Positions 42,956 through 56,467 of a stretch of DNA of 64,000 nucleotides are shown here, piece after piece. Source of the DNA: Coenobita brevimanus. Its lineage: Eukaryota; Arthropoda; Malacostraca; Decapoda; Coenobitidae. The notes under the pieces are model-generated. The model saw only the letters and a list, made by a program, of their open reading frames with translations, searched no databases and was not told the DNA's origin. The position numbers and the translations under genes were made by a program. The DNA lies in NCBI GenBank assembly GCA_032717465.1, contig CM064653.1, positions 37,492,603 to 37,556,602 on the forward strand. The letters are read 5' to 3'. Position 1 is the first letter of the stretch. Every line of letters begins with the position of its first letter.

Positions 42956-43556
42956 TCCTGAAGTTGTCGAACTTTGAATATGGCATCAGTGGCCTCTTTG
43001 CCTGGCATAAACTCAAATCATCATCTCATCAATATTCACACTTTCTCTAATCATTACTTTAGAATTCTCTCCATTGCCTTCATTATCTGAACCAAAAACT
43101 TTATGCCTCTATAATTTTCTCTTTCCAGGGCATCAACCTTCCCCTTGTACACATTTACAATTACACTGTTCAGTCAGTCATTTGGGACAACACACTCATA
43201 TATGATCGTATTTATTAAGTTAGTGACTAACCCCACTCCTGTATCTCCCGATGCTTTCAACATTTTAACAGTCAATCCAAACACATCTGCTGCCCTCCCC
43301 AACTGCATCCTGCCTATTGCTCTGCTCACAGTAGCGGTGTCAATTAAAGGCCAAGGGCCAGTCACTCGAACTGCTGGCTCCAGACCTTCCCTGTCACAGT
43401 CAAACTCTTCATTCACCAAGTGGTTATAATGCTGTCTCAAGGCATCTTTAATATCCCCACTGTCGCCACTACCTTTCCTTCATCGTTCTTCACGCACTGC
43501 TCACATATGATATCCCTGTTTTCCCTCTTCATCTGATTTGCCACCTTAAATATCTA
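42956..43556 (-). pseudogene. LINE linker and N-terminal reverse transcriptase segment
   Basis: On the minus strand: FKVANQMKRENRDIICEQCV, LRQHYNHLVNEEFDCDREGL and VSRAIGRMQLGRAADVFGLTVKML, then frame changes toward VRQLQEKY. The LGRAADVFGL block corresponds to K.GKA.GPDG of reverse transcriptases. Confidence 0.72.
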
Positions 43557-44078
43557 TGTGGTTGGTGGGGGCGCTCACCATCCATTCTCTCGATGTAGTG
43601 CTGCTCTTGGGTGTCTGCCCTTTCCGCTTTTCCATACTTCTTTCCTTCCATCCTCTTTAGTCTATCTCTCCATCATTCTTTCCTCGTCCTTCTGCCTACA
43701 GGTGACTTTACACTCCTTCTTCTGTCTTTCTTTCCTCCATTCTTTCCTCTTCCTTCTGCCTGTGGGTGACTCTACACTCACTAAGTGACAAGCCAAATGG
43801 TTTCCTGTACACCAGGAAACCATTTACCATGCTGGGTGGTAACCGTATAACCAAATTTTGGCTCCTGGTGGTTTAGTGGGTAATTATTGCGCTCCAATCA
43901 GATTAAGCCAGTGAAGGTTTATGTCCAAGGGGTGGTTGGGGTTTATTGCTCACGTAATGCCACTCAGGGATGATTGATGCTGGTCACTCTCATCTTAAAT
44001 GTCAGGACCAACTGCCTAGCCCCGGGCTCCTACGCTCCTCATGGGGCAATGTAGGATTGGATGATGGATGGATGGATG
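43557..44078 (+). mobile_element. SINE-like element, unit 2
   Basis: Homologous to 42471-42955, with an intact A-box match TGGTTTAGTGG near 43871 and a weak B-box-like GGTTTATGTCC near 43915. The tail is GATGATGGATGGATGGATG. AAATATC on both sides (about 43547 and 44078) may be the target duplication. It splits the LINE between RI and YFKVANQ. Confidence 0.68.
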
Positions 44079-44377
44079 AAATATCAGATTCTTCCTTTCC
44101 ACATTACTGTATTTAGGATATCAAGTAAAAGTCTCTGAGACTTGGACTTTGCCCTGTAAACCACTTTTCTAGCCCTTCTCTTGGCAATCAAATATTCCTC
44201 TTTGTTACCACCCTTTTTCCATTCCCAGAAAAGCCTTCTGTTCTCCTTAACTGCAGCTTCTACACCCTTATCCCACCTTCTAAATACTTCATGTCTCGGA
44301 AGACCCCTTGTCCATCTACACACTGTTACACCATCACATTGCAGTGATAATGAGTAGATGACCAACATACTCCCCAT
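44079..44377 (-). pseudogene. LINE linker region upstream of reverse transcriptase
   Basis: A minus-strand frame reads RWDKGVEAAVKENRRLFWEW and YLIAKRRARKVVYRAKSKSQ, the basic region between endonuclease and reverse transcriptase in this LINE family. No endonuclease is found further upstream, so the copy is 5'-truncated near 44380. Confidence 0.72.
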
Positions 44378-44822
44378 AGTGGCATTTTATTATTGAAACC
44401 CCCCAGTCACCAATTAACTGCTTCAATCCAGTGAAGTATTTTTTAAATATGAAAGCATCTCTAGAAGTGGGTCAGCCCATTTGTCTCTGATAATTTTTGG
44501 AAATGAGATGCTTCACTCTATTAAATTATAACAAGTACATGTATAGAGAATCCCCATACTCTGGTTCTGGAACTTCCACATCTATTTAATATTTTTGTTC
44601 TTATTAATTTTATTTATACTATGTGCAGATGATTTTATTCCTTTCAGGAGAGATATTATAAACTGGCCAGGTTAGATATGCCTTCATAATCCATTTCAGT
44701 GCAAGAGTCTTCCTAAGTTGAATAAAATCACCTGGAGGTAGGAAGAATTGACTAAATTACTATGTAATTGCTGTGCATGGATCATGGATATTCCGAATAT
44801 CGTGTTATGTGTGTATTCTCAG
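44378..44822. other. Probable intron, no repeat recognised
   Basis: AT-rich, no coding domain. It ends with the splice acceptor TGTGTATTCTCAG before the exon at 44823. Confidence 0.45.
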
Positions 44823-45054
44823 GTTGCAGTGATGGGCCAGGAGTGTCAGGAACATCTTTGCCCAACAACATCTTTGCATGTGATATAGCATATGGTAGCA
44901 TTGTAGCAGCTCCAGGGTCAGAGGAGGCATCAGCATGGGCTAGGGGAGGTGGAGAAGGGAGTTCAGAAGGAGCCACCTCTTACCAGCCCTCACGCACAGA
45001 AATTGCTGTTGACTACTTTCTGAAGAAACTTGCCAACAAAGAGATCAGTCAGAG
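44823..45054 (+). CDS. Host gene internal exon, protein not recognised
   Basis: A 232-bp exon between acceptor TATTCTCAG and donor GAG|GTACTG. It encodes CSDGPGVSGTSLPNNIFACD, a Gly/Ser-rich segment, then RTEIAVDYFLKKLANKEISQ. It ends two bases into a codon, which is completed by the first base of the next exon, so the frame continues into 46036-46095 and 47255-48632. No transposon domain, and the surrounding DNA is the least repeat-dense in the window. I do not recognise the family; upstream exons are not identified and may lie in the LINE-filled region to the left or beyond it. Confidence 0.62.
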
Positions 45055-45860
45055 GTACTGTAATTGCTCTTTTTTTAATTTCAGTATTTACAGGGTTAAA
45101 CCACGAACCGTGTTTTTGTACTCCCCCTCCCCCCCCCTCCAGTCATAGCACTTAGATAATTTTGATGTTATATGTAAATTTTTTTTTTCCCCCATTTAGT
45201 GTGTGATTGTGATACCAGTTAATCCAGTGTCAAAGAATTATTTAAGTAGCAGACTATTACGTGAGTCTCGAAAACACTCTCCCCACCATGAAGGGTTTCC
45301 CTCAAGCTGAATAAAAATAGCATTTAAAAAAAAGTAATAAAAAGGTCAGAGGATATTGTTTCAAACCTCTTTAGTTTGATATATCACACACAGGCTGAAT
45401 AAAATTGTTTATCATTAGCAAGGATTTAAAAAAGATTGGATTCTCACAGTGAAAGAGTTAAAATATCTGGATCTTCAGTAATCATAGTTCAGTCTGGTTG
45501 CAACATTTGTGGCAGTACCATTTTTGGGATCTGCATGTGAGTTTGAGAAGTTGTAAATGTCGCATGATTTAGATACAGGTAATGTAAATAGTGGAACAGT
45601 ATATTGTTTTAGCCTCCCAAACTACGTACTGTAGACCATTTCCCGCCATGCGACCTCCAATTTACCCTACTTATACATAACATAGCCCTCCCATATTTAC
45701 ATCATTTATGCATTAATTCCCTGCCAAGTTAATTATTTGTGAGAACTGTTGCTTTGTTGTATTAATCTATTATGTAGTTGAATATGTGCTATTCTAGACA
45801 TGAATCTATTGGACCAAGTAGCTCATATTTTGAGTAGTTTTTCCAATGAGTGTACTATCA

Positions 45861-45898
<38 letters not shown>

Positions 45899-46035
45899 TC
45901 TGTGTGAATATCCTGATTGCAAGTGATGCATACCATGATTGTTAGAATCTGACTTATGTAGATATTTGTTACACTGATATGTTAGTGAAATCAATCTACT
46001 AACAAATCTGCATGTCTCTTTCATTTGGTCTTTAG
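45055..46035 (+). other. Intron of the host gene
   Basis: Bounded by GTACTG at the donor and TTTGGTCTTTAG at the acceptor. It holds a 32-base poly(T) run (45864-45895) but no other feature that I can support. Confidence 0.55.
45864..45895. repeat. Poly(T) run, 32 bases
   Basis: Homopolymer in the intron; could be the reverse-strand poly(A) tail of a retroelement, but nothing recognisable precedes it on the minus strand. Confidence 0.85.
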
Positions 46036-46095
46036 TTTTGATCCATATTATATTTTTCTTGATAATCTGGATGAATTATTTAATACAAATGGGAG
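46036..46095 (+). CDS. Host gene internal exon of 60 bp
   Basis: Acceptor TTTGGTCTTTAG and donor GAG|GTAAGG are both strong. With one base completing the previous codon, it reads FDPYYIFLDNLDELFNTNG and ends two bases into a codon. Length and phase keep the frame open on both sides, which is the main support, since the exon is too short to identify by content. Confidence 0.6.
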
Positions 46096-46099
46096 GTAA

Positions 46100-46560
46100 G
46101 GGGCTTGAAAGATGATAGCGGTAGTTTTAAATACTTGGAAGCTGTATTGTTGTATGTTACGAAACATTATAGCCAACAGGCTACTTTTTTCAGAACAGCT
46201 GCAGGCATAAGCAGGATGGATGGTGTAAGTAACAGAGTAGTATATGAGTATTTTGAGATGGAAGAAAGGACACTAGGAATGAGATGTGGACTCACTGAAT
46301 GGATAAATATGTTGAGGTGGTATTAACAAATGCACAAAAGTAGGACACCAAAGAAAGTCTTTGAAAGGTAGATTGATAGTAATGTTGTAAGATAACAATC
46401 ATATATGGAATGGAAGAGGAGAGTGGAGCAGTACATTGGTGAAAGAGAAGGAAGAGGAATGTAGTGAAAGAGTTATGCAAGGTTAAAGTAACCTGGAGGT
46501 GATTTTCTCACAACCTTCCCATTAGGGGCTTCTAAGAAAGAACTGTGCATAGATGATGGT
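46100..46560 (+). pseudogene. Degraded LINE 3' relic in host intron
   Basis: Broken frames give SNRVVYEYFEMEERTLGMRC, EWINMLRWY and later a region resembling the WKxRVEQY segment that follows WFGHVERM in RTE-like LINEs. The region has several stops. It lies in the intron between the exons at 46036 and 47255, on the same strand as the gene. The assignment rests on spacing and a few residues only. Confidence 0.4.
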
Positions 46561-47254
46561 GAACTTCAGTATTGTTTACCTTCAGAAATTTGATTCAAAG
46601 TTGTGTCCTTATTATAGTTTCATTTTGCTAGTACGCAACTATCTTACATTATTAGACTAATAAATTGTTCACCAGGGAACTGGAGTTACAAAATTTTAGA
46701 ATGCAATAAGAATATAAGCAAGTTTCTGCAAAACTGAAGGGTGTTCTTAGAAATCCTTGTACTTTTTTCTCTTCAGATGTGGGTGGGGATGAAAGAACTT
46801 ATTTGTGATGCATGCAGCCGTATAGCTCCTACAGTATGGGACTAGAAAGGTTGTGATTAAGATATCAGTCTTCTATGCCTCATGTATTGAAGATTATTGA
46901 GCCTTGTGATAGTTTTTCCACCTCATGTAAAAGCTATTAAGTAGGGTTTGGATGTGTGTGTTTGTATTTGCATATGAGCATGTCCCTGCCTGCTTGCAAG
47001 TGACATACTGATTATGAAGTTTTCAGTTCCTTAGTTGCTTGAAAGTAGTAAAATTGTTTGCTTCTCACTGCGAAGAGATGTCAGCATTAAATTTACCGTT
47101 TTGATGATTTTAACTTACCCTTAATTGTTTGTCCTATAAATTTCATTAATTAAATGGAATTAAATGGTACAGCTGCATCTGTAGCCATCATGTAGATGTT
47201 CAGATAAATGTGTCTTCTCATTGTACCAAAATCGTCATGTTATTTTTTTAGTAG
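46561..47254 (+). other. Intron of the host gene, remaining part
   Basis: No repeat or gene seen. It ends TATTTTTTTAGTAG; two adjacent AG acceptors (after 47251 and after 47254) both keep the frame, differing by one codon. Confidence 0.5.
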
Positions 47255-48632
47255 GATATTCACTGTGGTAACTTCCACCAGGAACCTGAATGTTGGGAAA
47301 GATTGGGACAGCAAGACTGAGAAGGATCTCCTTTGCTTCCCAAAAGTGGCGAGTGAAGTTGAGGATGGTCATTTTGAGTATGGGGACTTGCATGAAAATG
47401 GGCACCTCCTTATACCTGGACCATCAGCTGACCTAAGGCGTGATCTTCGCAGGTCTCAGTCCTTGGGTGACCTGAAGAACTCTGAGGAACCTTTATGCAT
47501 GATAGACTCCGATCATGTGCATCAGGACCACCCAGAAGAAAGTGCTCGCCTCCGACTCTCCCAGCCCAAGCAGGAGAGCATGGATATGGAGTCTGAGAGT
47601 GGAGATGTGGAAAATACCGACCCTGGGGCCATCTCTGATATAATTGGAGAGATGGACTCTCCTTTGATGGACATGGAGGTGCGTGGAATTTTGTGTAACA
47701 TAGATACTTCTTTAGATCATTGTGGAGCTGGTAGTGAAGCCAGTATTGATTTAGATCCCATATTTCATCCAGAGCCATCATTTCAGTTGGTTGTGGATGA
47801 GGGAACAGATAAAGATGAGAGCAATTCCACAGAGCAGAGCAGCAGTGCCCCATCAAATGTAAAAGGTCTAAGAATTCACATCTCTCATTCATCAAAGATT
47901 GATAATCAGTGTTCAAATGAATATGAGTCTGAGACTGGGATACCAAACTCACCAACGCTATATATCAGTGGTGTGTCCATTTGCCGATCCCCAGAACCTC
48001 GATCCCCAAAGGTTCAGCATAGAGAGACTCGTTCACCAAGCTTAACTCTTCCCTTGTGTTGCACTCCTGAACCTAGATCTCGTATTGAAGGCAGATTAGA
48101 CACGTCCCCTCTTCCGATTTATAGCCGGTCACGATCGTCATCTTTAGTGGTGCCTAGTTCTTCAAGTCTCTCTCCAAGGGTCTCAGCACGTGCTAGTGGA
48201 ACCTGCCTACATCTCTCATCCCTTTCCCTGCAGGCCACCAGAGCAACATCACCCTTTCTCTTGGGTGAGCTGAGAGTATCGAGATCAGCTTCTGAACCTG
48301 AAAAAGGGCGACTGGTGTTTCAGTTTCCCAAATCTCCAACGGATGGGGCTCTGAGTTCAGTACTTCATGTGGAAGAGTCCAATCTTAGCTCTGATGATTT
48401 TCATGAGGCTCTGTTTCTGGGCAAATCTCCCAAACCATCAAAAAGAAAAAAATCAAAGAAAGAGAGGAACAAAGATTCAAAAGACAGAAGTAAAGCAGAG
48501 AAAGAAAGTAAAGAGAGAAGTAATAAGGAAGGCAAAGCAAAAGAAAAAGTTAAAGAAAATGGTAAAGAGACAAAAGAAAGGAAGGATAGCAAAGAGAAAC
48601 GAAAAAGTAAAGAGCCTACTGCAGTAGTATGA
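47255..48632 (+). CDS. Host gene terminal coding exon, unrecognised protein
   Basis: About 459 codons from the splice acceptor to TGA at 48630-48632. It begins IFTVVTSTRNLNVGKDWDSK and includes RRDLRRSQSLGDL, an acidic middle, a Ser/Pro-rich stretch with repeated Arg-Ser-Pro (CRSPEPRSPK, ETRSPSLTL, SRSRSSSLVV) and a very Lys/Glu-rich C-terminus (KPSKRKKSKKERNKDSKDRS and following). There is no membrane segment and no enzyme motif. The composition suggests an intrinsically disordered, probably phosphorylated tail; the basic clusters could act in nuclear or RNA/protein binding, which is inference. It is not a transposon protein. The RSQSLGDL motif resembles phosphoserine sites in scaffold proteins, which does not identify it. 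Confidence 0.72.
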
Positions 48633-50761
48633 TCTGAAGTAAGTTTGAACTTGCCTTTATTTTTCATTGTGGCTTAATCATTTTTACGAAGCCTTTGTGG
48701 GCAAAGACACATCATCATGCAAGCACTGAAATCACAAATGAACCCATCATATTGATCTCCCACAGTGCAAATTTCATGCAAGATCTCAAAACTCTAAAAA
48801 CAAAAATGATAATTTACATTGTTGGGAATGATTTAACCCTTTAGATGGACAAACCTGTAAGCTGTTATCACCAGATAACACAAAGCCTTCTAATATTCTC
48901 ATAAGGTTTGATTACTACTTCAATCATCTTGGGATTTTTTGTACACAGTTGTGTCTTTGTGTGCTGTCATCATGTTTTTTATCAAGTATTTGTTTTTCCA
49001 TACCTGTGATATGTAGTCATGTTTAGGTGTTGCTTTTGATGTAATTATTTTCCTATATAATGACTCTGTCTGTGATCATATTTTCCCCCTTTTTATATAA
49101 TGTTAAGAAGTGCCACTCTGGGCCGAGAGAGAGGTCTTTTAGTACTTTGACAGTAGGGTTGAATGCCTTTTTGTGAGAGTTACCTAGAATGTTCTTAAAG
49201 GAGTTGTAGATAGGATTTTGTAAAAGGTTTGTAGACTTTAACATACAAAAGTGCGAGTTGTTCTGTGATCTTGTGCGACTGAAGTTTGATGAAGATAATT
49301 CAGAAGGCCCCCATGCTCCTGCGACGTTACTGTAGTTCTGTGTACCAAGTAGTCTGTAGTCTTTTTCAATTCTTAGTGCATGTTTTCAGTCACATATATC
49401 ATTCTTGTGTCAGAAATTCAATTGTTGAGAAGTTTACTCATAGTTAATTTACTCATTATACAGTACATAATGTATTTCAAGAGCATTCACTCTGTCCATC
49501 GTAAAGCCTGTTGGCCAAACATTTCAGTGGAGTAGTTTTGTTATTTTGAATATCATGGTATCACAACAGCTCACCCTATAGTTAACAGGACATTAGAGAT
49601 CAAAATGTGGTATATGTCACTTGTAAGAAACCATTAATCAGTAGTGATGAAAAATAACTACCGGTATCATGGCAGAGCTTATAATGCTTGTGTGATATGT
49701 ACTGGAATTAAAATTCTCATGTACTAGCATTGTGTCACTCTTGTAGGAACCATAAGGGCTTACAACTAGATGACATATTCATATTGAAATACTGAAGAAA
49801 CTGACCATTGACTTTGTGAATATCATGAAAGCTTTAAATAGCTACAAAGGAGTACATTGTGCTCTCAAGCTGATTACACTAATTAAAATACCATTATGTT
49901 ATTTGTAACATGTGGTGTGCCTGGCCATATCACTGAGTTCTTACACTTGTACCTTGCAAATCACCACCAGAAAAACAAGTGACATAACCCCATTATTTTA
50001 GGGACATGAGGAAAAGTTGGTGTGTTGTTGATTTTGTGGTGGTGATCTGGAGATATATGTTTATAAGTGGTCAGTAATTTGAAAGCTGACTCATTGTCAT
50101 TAGTGGAAATGTGCTTGTTTTTCTCATATGTATAGTTTTTATCACATACCCTTGGATTATACCAAGGTGCAGGGAAACACAGCTGAGTCACATCACTATG
50201 ATTGTTAACTCATATAGTATCACGACTCTTGTTCGTGCACATGCAGTTTCTCGTTCATGAAATCTCATCATATAATATCATCCTTTTTTTACCATGAACA
50301 GTGGGGAGTGCATTAAGATATGTATTCCAGTGAATCTTACAGTGCATGTAGTGTGTAGCTCTGAACAGCTGTGTTCTCAAAACTTATTATGTGAAGGTGA
50401 AGGCAATCCCTCAGAATTTGAATGCCAAGTCAGAAAACTTCTGAGGATAAGGAAAAGCGAATTTGTATTCCATCTTTACAGCATTCAGTCAACATTGTTG
50501 CAGAGAGGCCAGATTATAATTTTTTCTCATGTTCCATTAGTGTTGTCAGAATTTGGGGCTTGACTATGCCTTTGCCTTCTTTGTTTTAAGAATATGACTG
50601 TTGGACTGCAAGTGAGACCACCATTAAATAAATATTCAGTAGTACTTAAGTGGCAGCTATTCTGTGTCATGGTGAGAAAAAGACTTGGAATGTATTGAGC
50701 ATATGTGCATGGGTGTGGAATGCATTGAGCATATGTGTATTTGTACATATGTGTGTGTGCC

Positions 50762-50808
<47 letters not shown>

Positions 50809-50871
50809 CCATGTGTGTGTGTGGTTGTGGGTAGGTGTGTGCGTGGGTGTGTACGTGCGTGCGTGCATGCA

Positions 50872-50932
<61 letters not shown>

Positions 50933-51382
50933 ACGTGCATGTGTGCCTGCGTATGTGCTTAGCTGTGCAAGCTCATTGACTTAAACCCTTGCTAATAAAG
51001 CTGAATATCACTGGTTCCACATGTTTTGTGTTGGTATTTTGGGACAGTTCTATACCTCAACTATCAGCCTAGTGTCGTATGAGAGTCTTATGCCAAGATT
51101 TCACACAAAACATAAGGGGATTTGTAAATAACACCAATATCACAGTTATTGGTGCAGTTTATGTTCTATGGTTTCTGTTGGTAGAGAGTACGTGCGTAAG
51201 TGCAGCTTATGTAAGCATTGGGTGAGGATGTGTTGGGCATGTGTGTATATAGGCAGTGAATGTGGCTAGCAATGTTGAGCATTTTTATATACAGTACTCT
51301 ATGGTAGTCAGCAAATCCGGGTTTGTTTATTAACTCTCAGTAAATCCACTGTATTCTGATCTTCATTTATTCTTTTTTTAGA
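48633..51382 (+). other. 3' UTR and downstream region of the host gene
   Basis: Long AT-rich non-coding sequence without recognisable transposons. AATAAA occurs at 50627-50632 and 50994-50999, both plausible polyadenylation signals if the 3' UTR is long; the second follows a large TG repeat. Which site is used cannot be decided here. Confidence 0.45.
50749..50931. repeat. Compound (TG)n microsatellite with CG/CA variants
   Basis: Two long TG runs separated by GTGGTTGTGGGTAGGTG and GTGCGTGCATGCATGCG. Frames across it are pure Val/Cys or Thr/His repeats and are not genes. Confidence 0.95.
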
Positions 51383-51397
51383 ATGATTTTGGCTTGA

Positions 51398-51952
51398 TAG
51401 AAAAGAGAGGAAAATGTGCAAAAGAAGTTGAAAGCATAGTGACACAAGGAAGAAAAGTAGCTGGTGTAATGAAGGCCTTGATAAGAAACAGGGGCTTGAG
51501 TGTTGCAGCTGCATGAGGCTTACATGAAGGAGTGTTAATGCCAACTTTAACATTTGGATGTGAGACTATGGTGTGGCATGAAAATGAAAAGTCAAGAGTA
51601 AGAGCAGTGGAGATGGGACTGCTGAGGAATGTATGTGGAGTACTGAGGGTGGAAAGGATACGAAATAATGTGATTCGTGAAAGATGCGGAGTGAGGAAGT
51701 CGGTGGACACCAGAATTGAAGAGAGAGTACTGAGATGGTATGGTCATGTGGAGAGAATGGATAACAATAGAGTGGTGAAGAAGGTATATCTGAGAGAATT
51801 CGAAGGAGGGAGGAGGCGAGGTAGGCCAAGGAGAAGGTGAAGAGATATGGTGGATGAATGTGTGAGGAAGAGAGGTTTGGAAGTCGGTGAGGCTAGGAAA
51901 CTGACAGGAGAGCGAGCTGGCTGGATGAATTTTGTGAGGAGAAGTGGATGAT
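51398..51952 (+). pseudogene. LINE C-terminal region, RTE-like, two stops
   Basis: Reads KCAKEVESIVTQGRKVAGVM, MPTLTFGCETMVWHENEKSR, LLRNVCGVLRVERIRNNVIR, VLRWYGHVERMDNNRVVKKV and, after a stop, DMVDECVRKRGLEVGEARKL. This is the same layout as the end of the element at 62946-64000, but clearly another family. Stops occur after RNRGLSVAAA and GRPRRR. Confidence 0.83.
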
Positions 51953-52203
51953 AAGGGATTTTTGGCACCCCTTTTTAACGTGTCAGCGTCTGGATAGACT
52001 CTGTCGGATACGATTTAAGTGAAGCTACAGAATGTGGTGAATGTTTTTGGCGTATCCGATAGAGCCAGGATTCCAGGGGCTTGAATTATGAGTGAATGGA
52101 AGTGTGGCCCATTGGATTGGGCAAATTTGGGCTGTCTGGACATTGCTACTCCTCACCCTGCCCTTGGGTGGGAAGGGAGGTCCGGATGATGATGATGATG
52201 ATG
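51398..52203 (+). mobile_element. 5'-truncated LINE with 15-bp target duplication
   Basis: Flanked by ATGATTTTGGCTTGA at 51383-51397 and 52204-52218. It contains a LINE C-terminus and about 250 bp of 3' UTR ending in (GAT)n. Length, truncation and direct flanking repeats fit target-primed reverse transcription. Confidence 0.88.
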
Positions 52204-52218
52204 ATGATTTTGGCTTGA

Positions 52219-53940
52219 CAGTGAAGTATAGTGTGTGGGGTAGAGTATTTAGAAATGATTTGTGCTAAATTTGTTAAATATAGCTATTTGTTGGAAACTG
52301 TTGAAATAGGGTAAGCTGGAAGAACTGGACTGAATTACTTTTGAGGTGTATATTCTCAGAGTTAGTTTTTCCTAATGTAGATATTTTCCTGTACATCAGC
52401 AGTTGGAGTGTTCAGATTGCTGACTCATTATTTTATAATTAGTTTTCAAAATTACGGTACTTGATATATGTGAAGTGAGTGCAGCACTGTACTTGTGTAC
52501 TGTATATTTGAGAGTGGGCACAGTTACTTGTGTAGGTTTTGGTTAAAGATGTGAATCCTCTATAGGTAGTGGATGTTGATATACCTGTTCATCGTTTGTG
52601 GACAGAGTGGGCACATTTATATATTTTTGTGATGGCAGTGGGTGCAAATGTAAGTGTTCAATGTAAATGTAGGAAATGAGTCCAGTTGTGTGAGTTCAGC
52701 ATGTATTTAGCCACATAGTGGAAATTTTTTTTTACTATCTTTATGATTTTCCATTGCAGTACAGTTGTTAGTTTTCTTTCCAGAATTGTATCCTTTCTAG
52801 AGAGTAATGTAACTTAGGGAACATTTCTGTTTTGGTATTGACCAGCTTTTATCATACCATTAATTGCTTTGGAATACTGTTTGAAATACAGTTCACTACC
52901 ACAAGAGTTTTCTATGAAAATGGATTAGACTATACAGCAGCTTTTATCTATGATGTGGTTATGTATCATTCACAGAATATAATTGAATATCACTGTCTTG
53001 AGAGATGCGTCTTTAGTTTAGCGCACAATGCTTATTTTTCCTGTAAAGTTTGATAATACATAGAATGTATTTTCTCCTTCATTACCTCAGGAAAAGTAGG
53101 AAGTATTGAACAATTGCCATTATACTGTAATGTGAATGCTGATCTGATACAAGTGCAATATAATCTGGAGGGAAGGCTTAATGACTGATCCATGTATCAT
53201 ATGCAGCTACAGCTATGTAGACCTTAGTCATAGGTGTGCTGTCAGTGTAGCACCTTGCTGCTAGTACCAGGTTACCAAAGGATCTAATTAATGGCTTGTA
53301 GTCTGTTTTCTCATGTACCAAAAAGGCCCTGATATTACTACATTATTGGTATATTTGGAAAGAGTAAATACACTGTCTGTTAAATTTTAGCATGAGGTTT
53401 TTAACCGTGATGTAATTTTTCACAAAATACAGATAACACTTCCATTATCATGATCCATTAGTAACTGACATGCAGTGTTAATGAGTTAACAAGTCTTGCC
53501 CTACTTTTTTGAGAGGAGTACAATGCAGGTGCAAGAATGGTTATTTTAAGCAACTCATTACTGTATTTTGTTTGCAAATTCACCTCGTGCACTGTAGCAA
53601 TATAAGAGAAAAGGTGAAGGCTCACTAGCTAGCACTGATTGTTAGATATTGGGTGTGTCAGTCAGTTGTTTGTACCGGTTGGGACCTGCCTTTATTGTAT
53701 TGTACTCTTAAGTTTATTCTCCAAGAGTAGTGATACTGATTGCTCCTGGCTGAGGAGTTGTTGAATACTTGGCTCTGGATCTGTCGAATACCAGTAAGTA
53801 CATAATGTAGCAGAGGTGAAAACTGTCCGGGTTTAGTGTTAATGATTGTTTCTTAGCATGTAAGTGCAATTATGAGGATAATGGTTGATGCCTGAAGTGT
53901 TAGACAGCTGTTGTTAACTTAAATTTCCTGTGTTAGGATA
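52219..53940. other. No gene or mobile element recognised
   Basis: AT-rich single-copy-like DNA. Short open frames only. No terminal repeats, splice-bounded exons or RNA genes that I can support. Confidence 0.45.
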
Positions 53941-53950
53941 GCAGTTTGAC

Positions 53951-53998
53951 ACACACACGCACACACAGACACACACACACACACACACACACACACAA
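53951..53998. repeat. (CA)n microsatellite
   Basis: CA run with CG and GA variants, directly preceding the 5' truncation point of a LINE. Confidence 0.93.

Positions 53999-56467
<2,469 letters not shown>

Larger units (their letters stand above)
34454..44377 (-). mobile_element. LINE with Cys/His module, split by Tigger and two SINEs
   Basis: Minus-strand pieces at about 44377-44079, 43556-42956, 42470-41956 and 35239-34454 form one LINE. Junctions read through: RIYFKVANQMKREN (with a stop) across the SINE at 43557-44078, VRQLQEKY then LEKAFDRVP across the SINE at 42471-42955, and CAICHMRVGSN then FSVCNKWVHKKC across the Tigger at 35240-41955. The last join restores a CxxC...CxxWxHxxC module characteristic of a broad family of animal LINEs. 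The left end touches the piggyBac-type element at 33450-34449. Confidence 0.82.

Noticed and set aside
47410..47955. Minus-strand frame of 181 codons
   Set aside because: Antisense to the better-supported host exon on the + strand, and it lacks any motif.
50527..50979. Frames of Thr-His and Val-Cys repeats
   Set aside because: They translate a (TG)n/(CA)n microsatellite.
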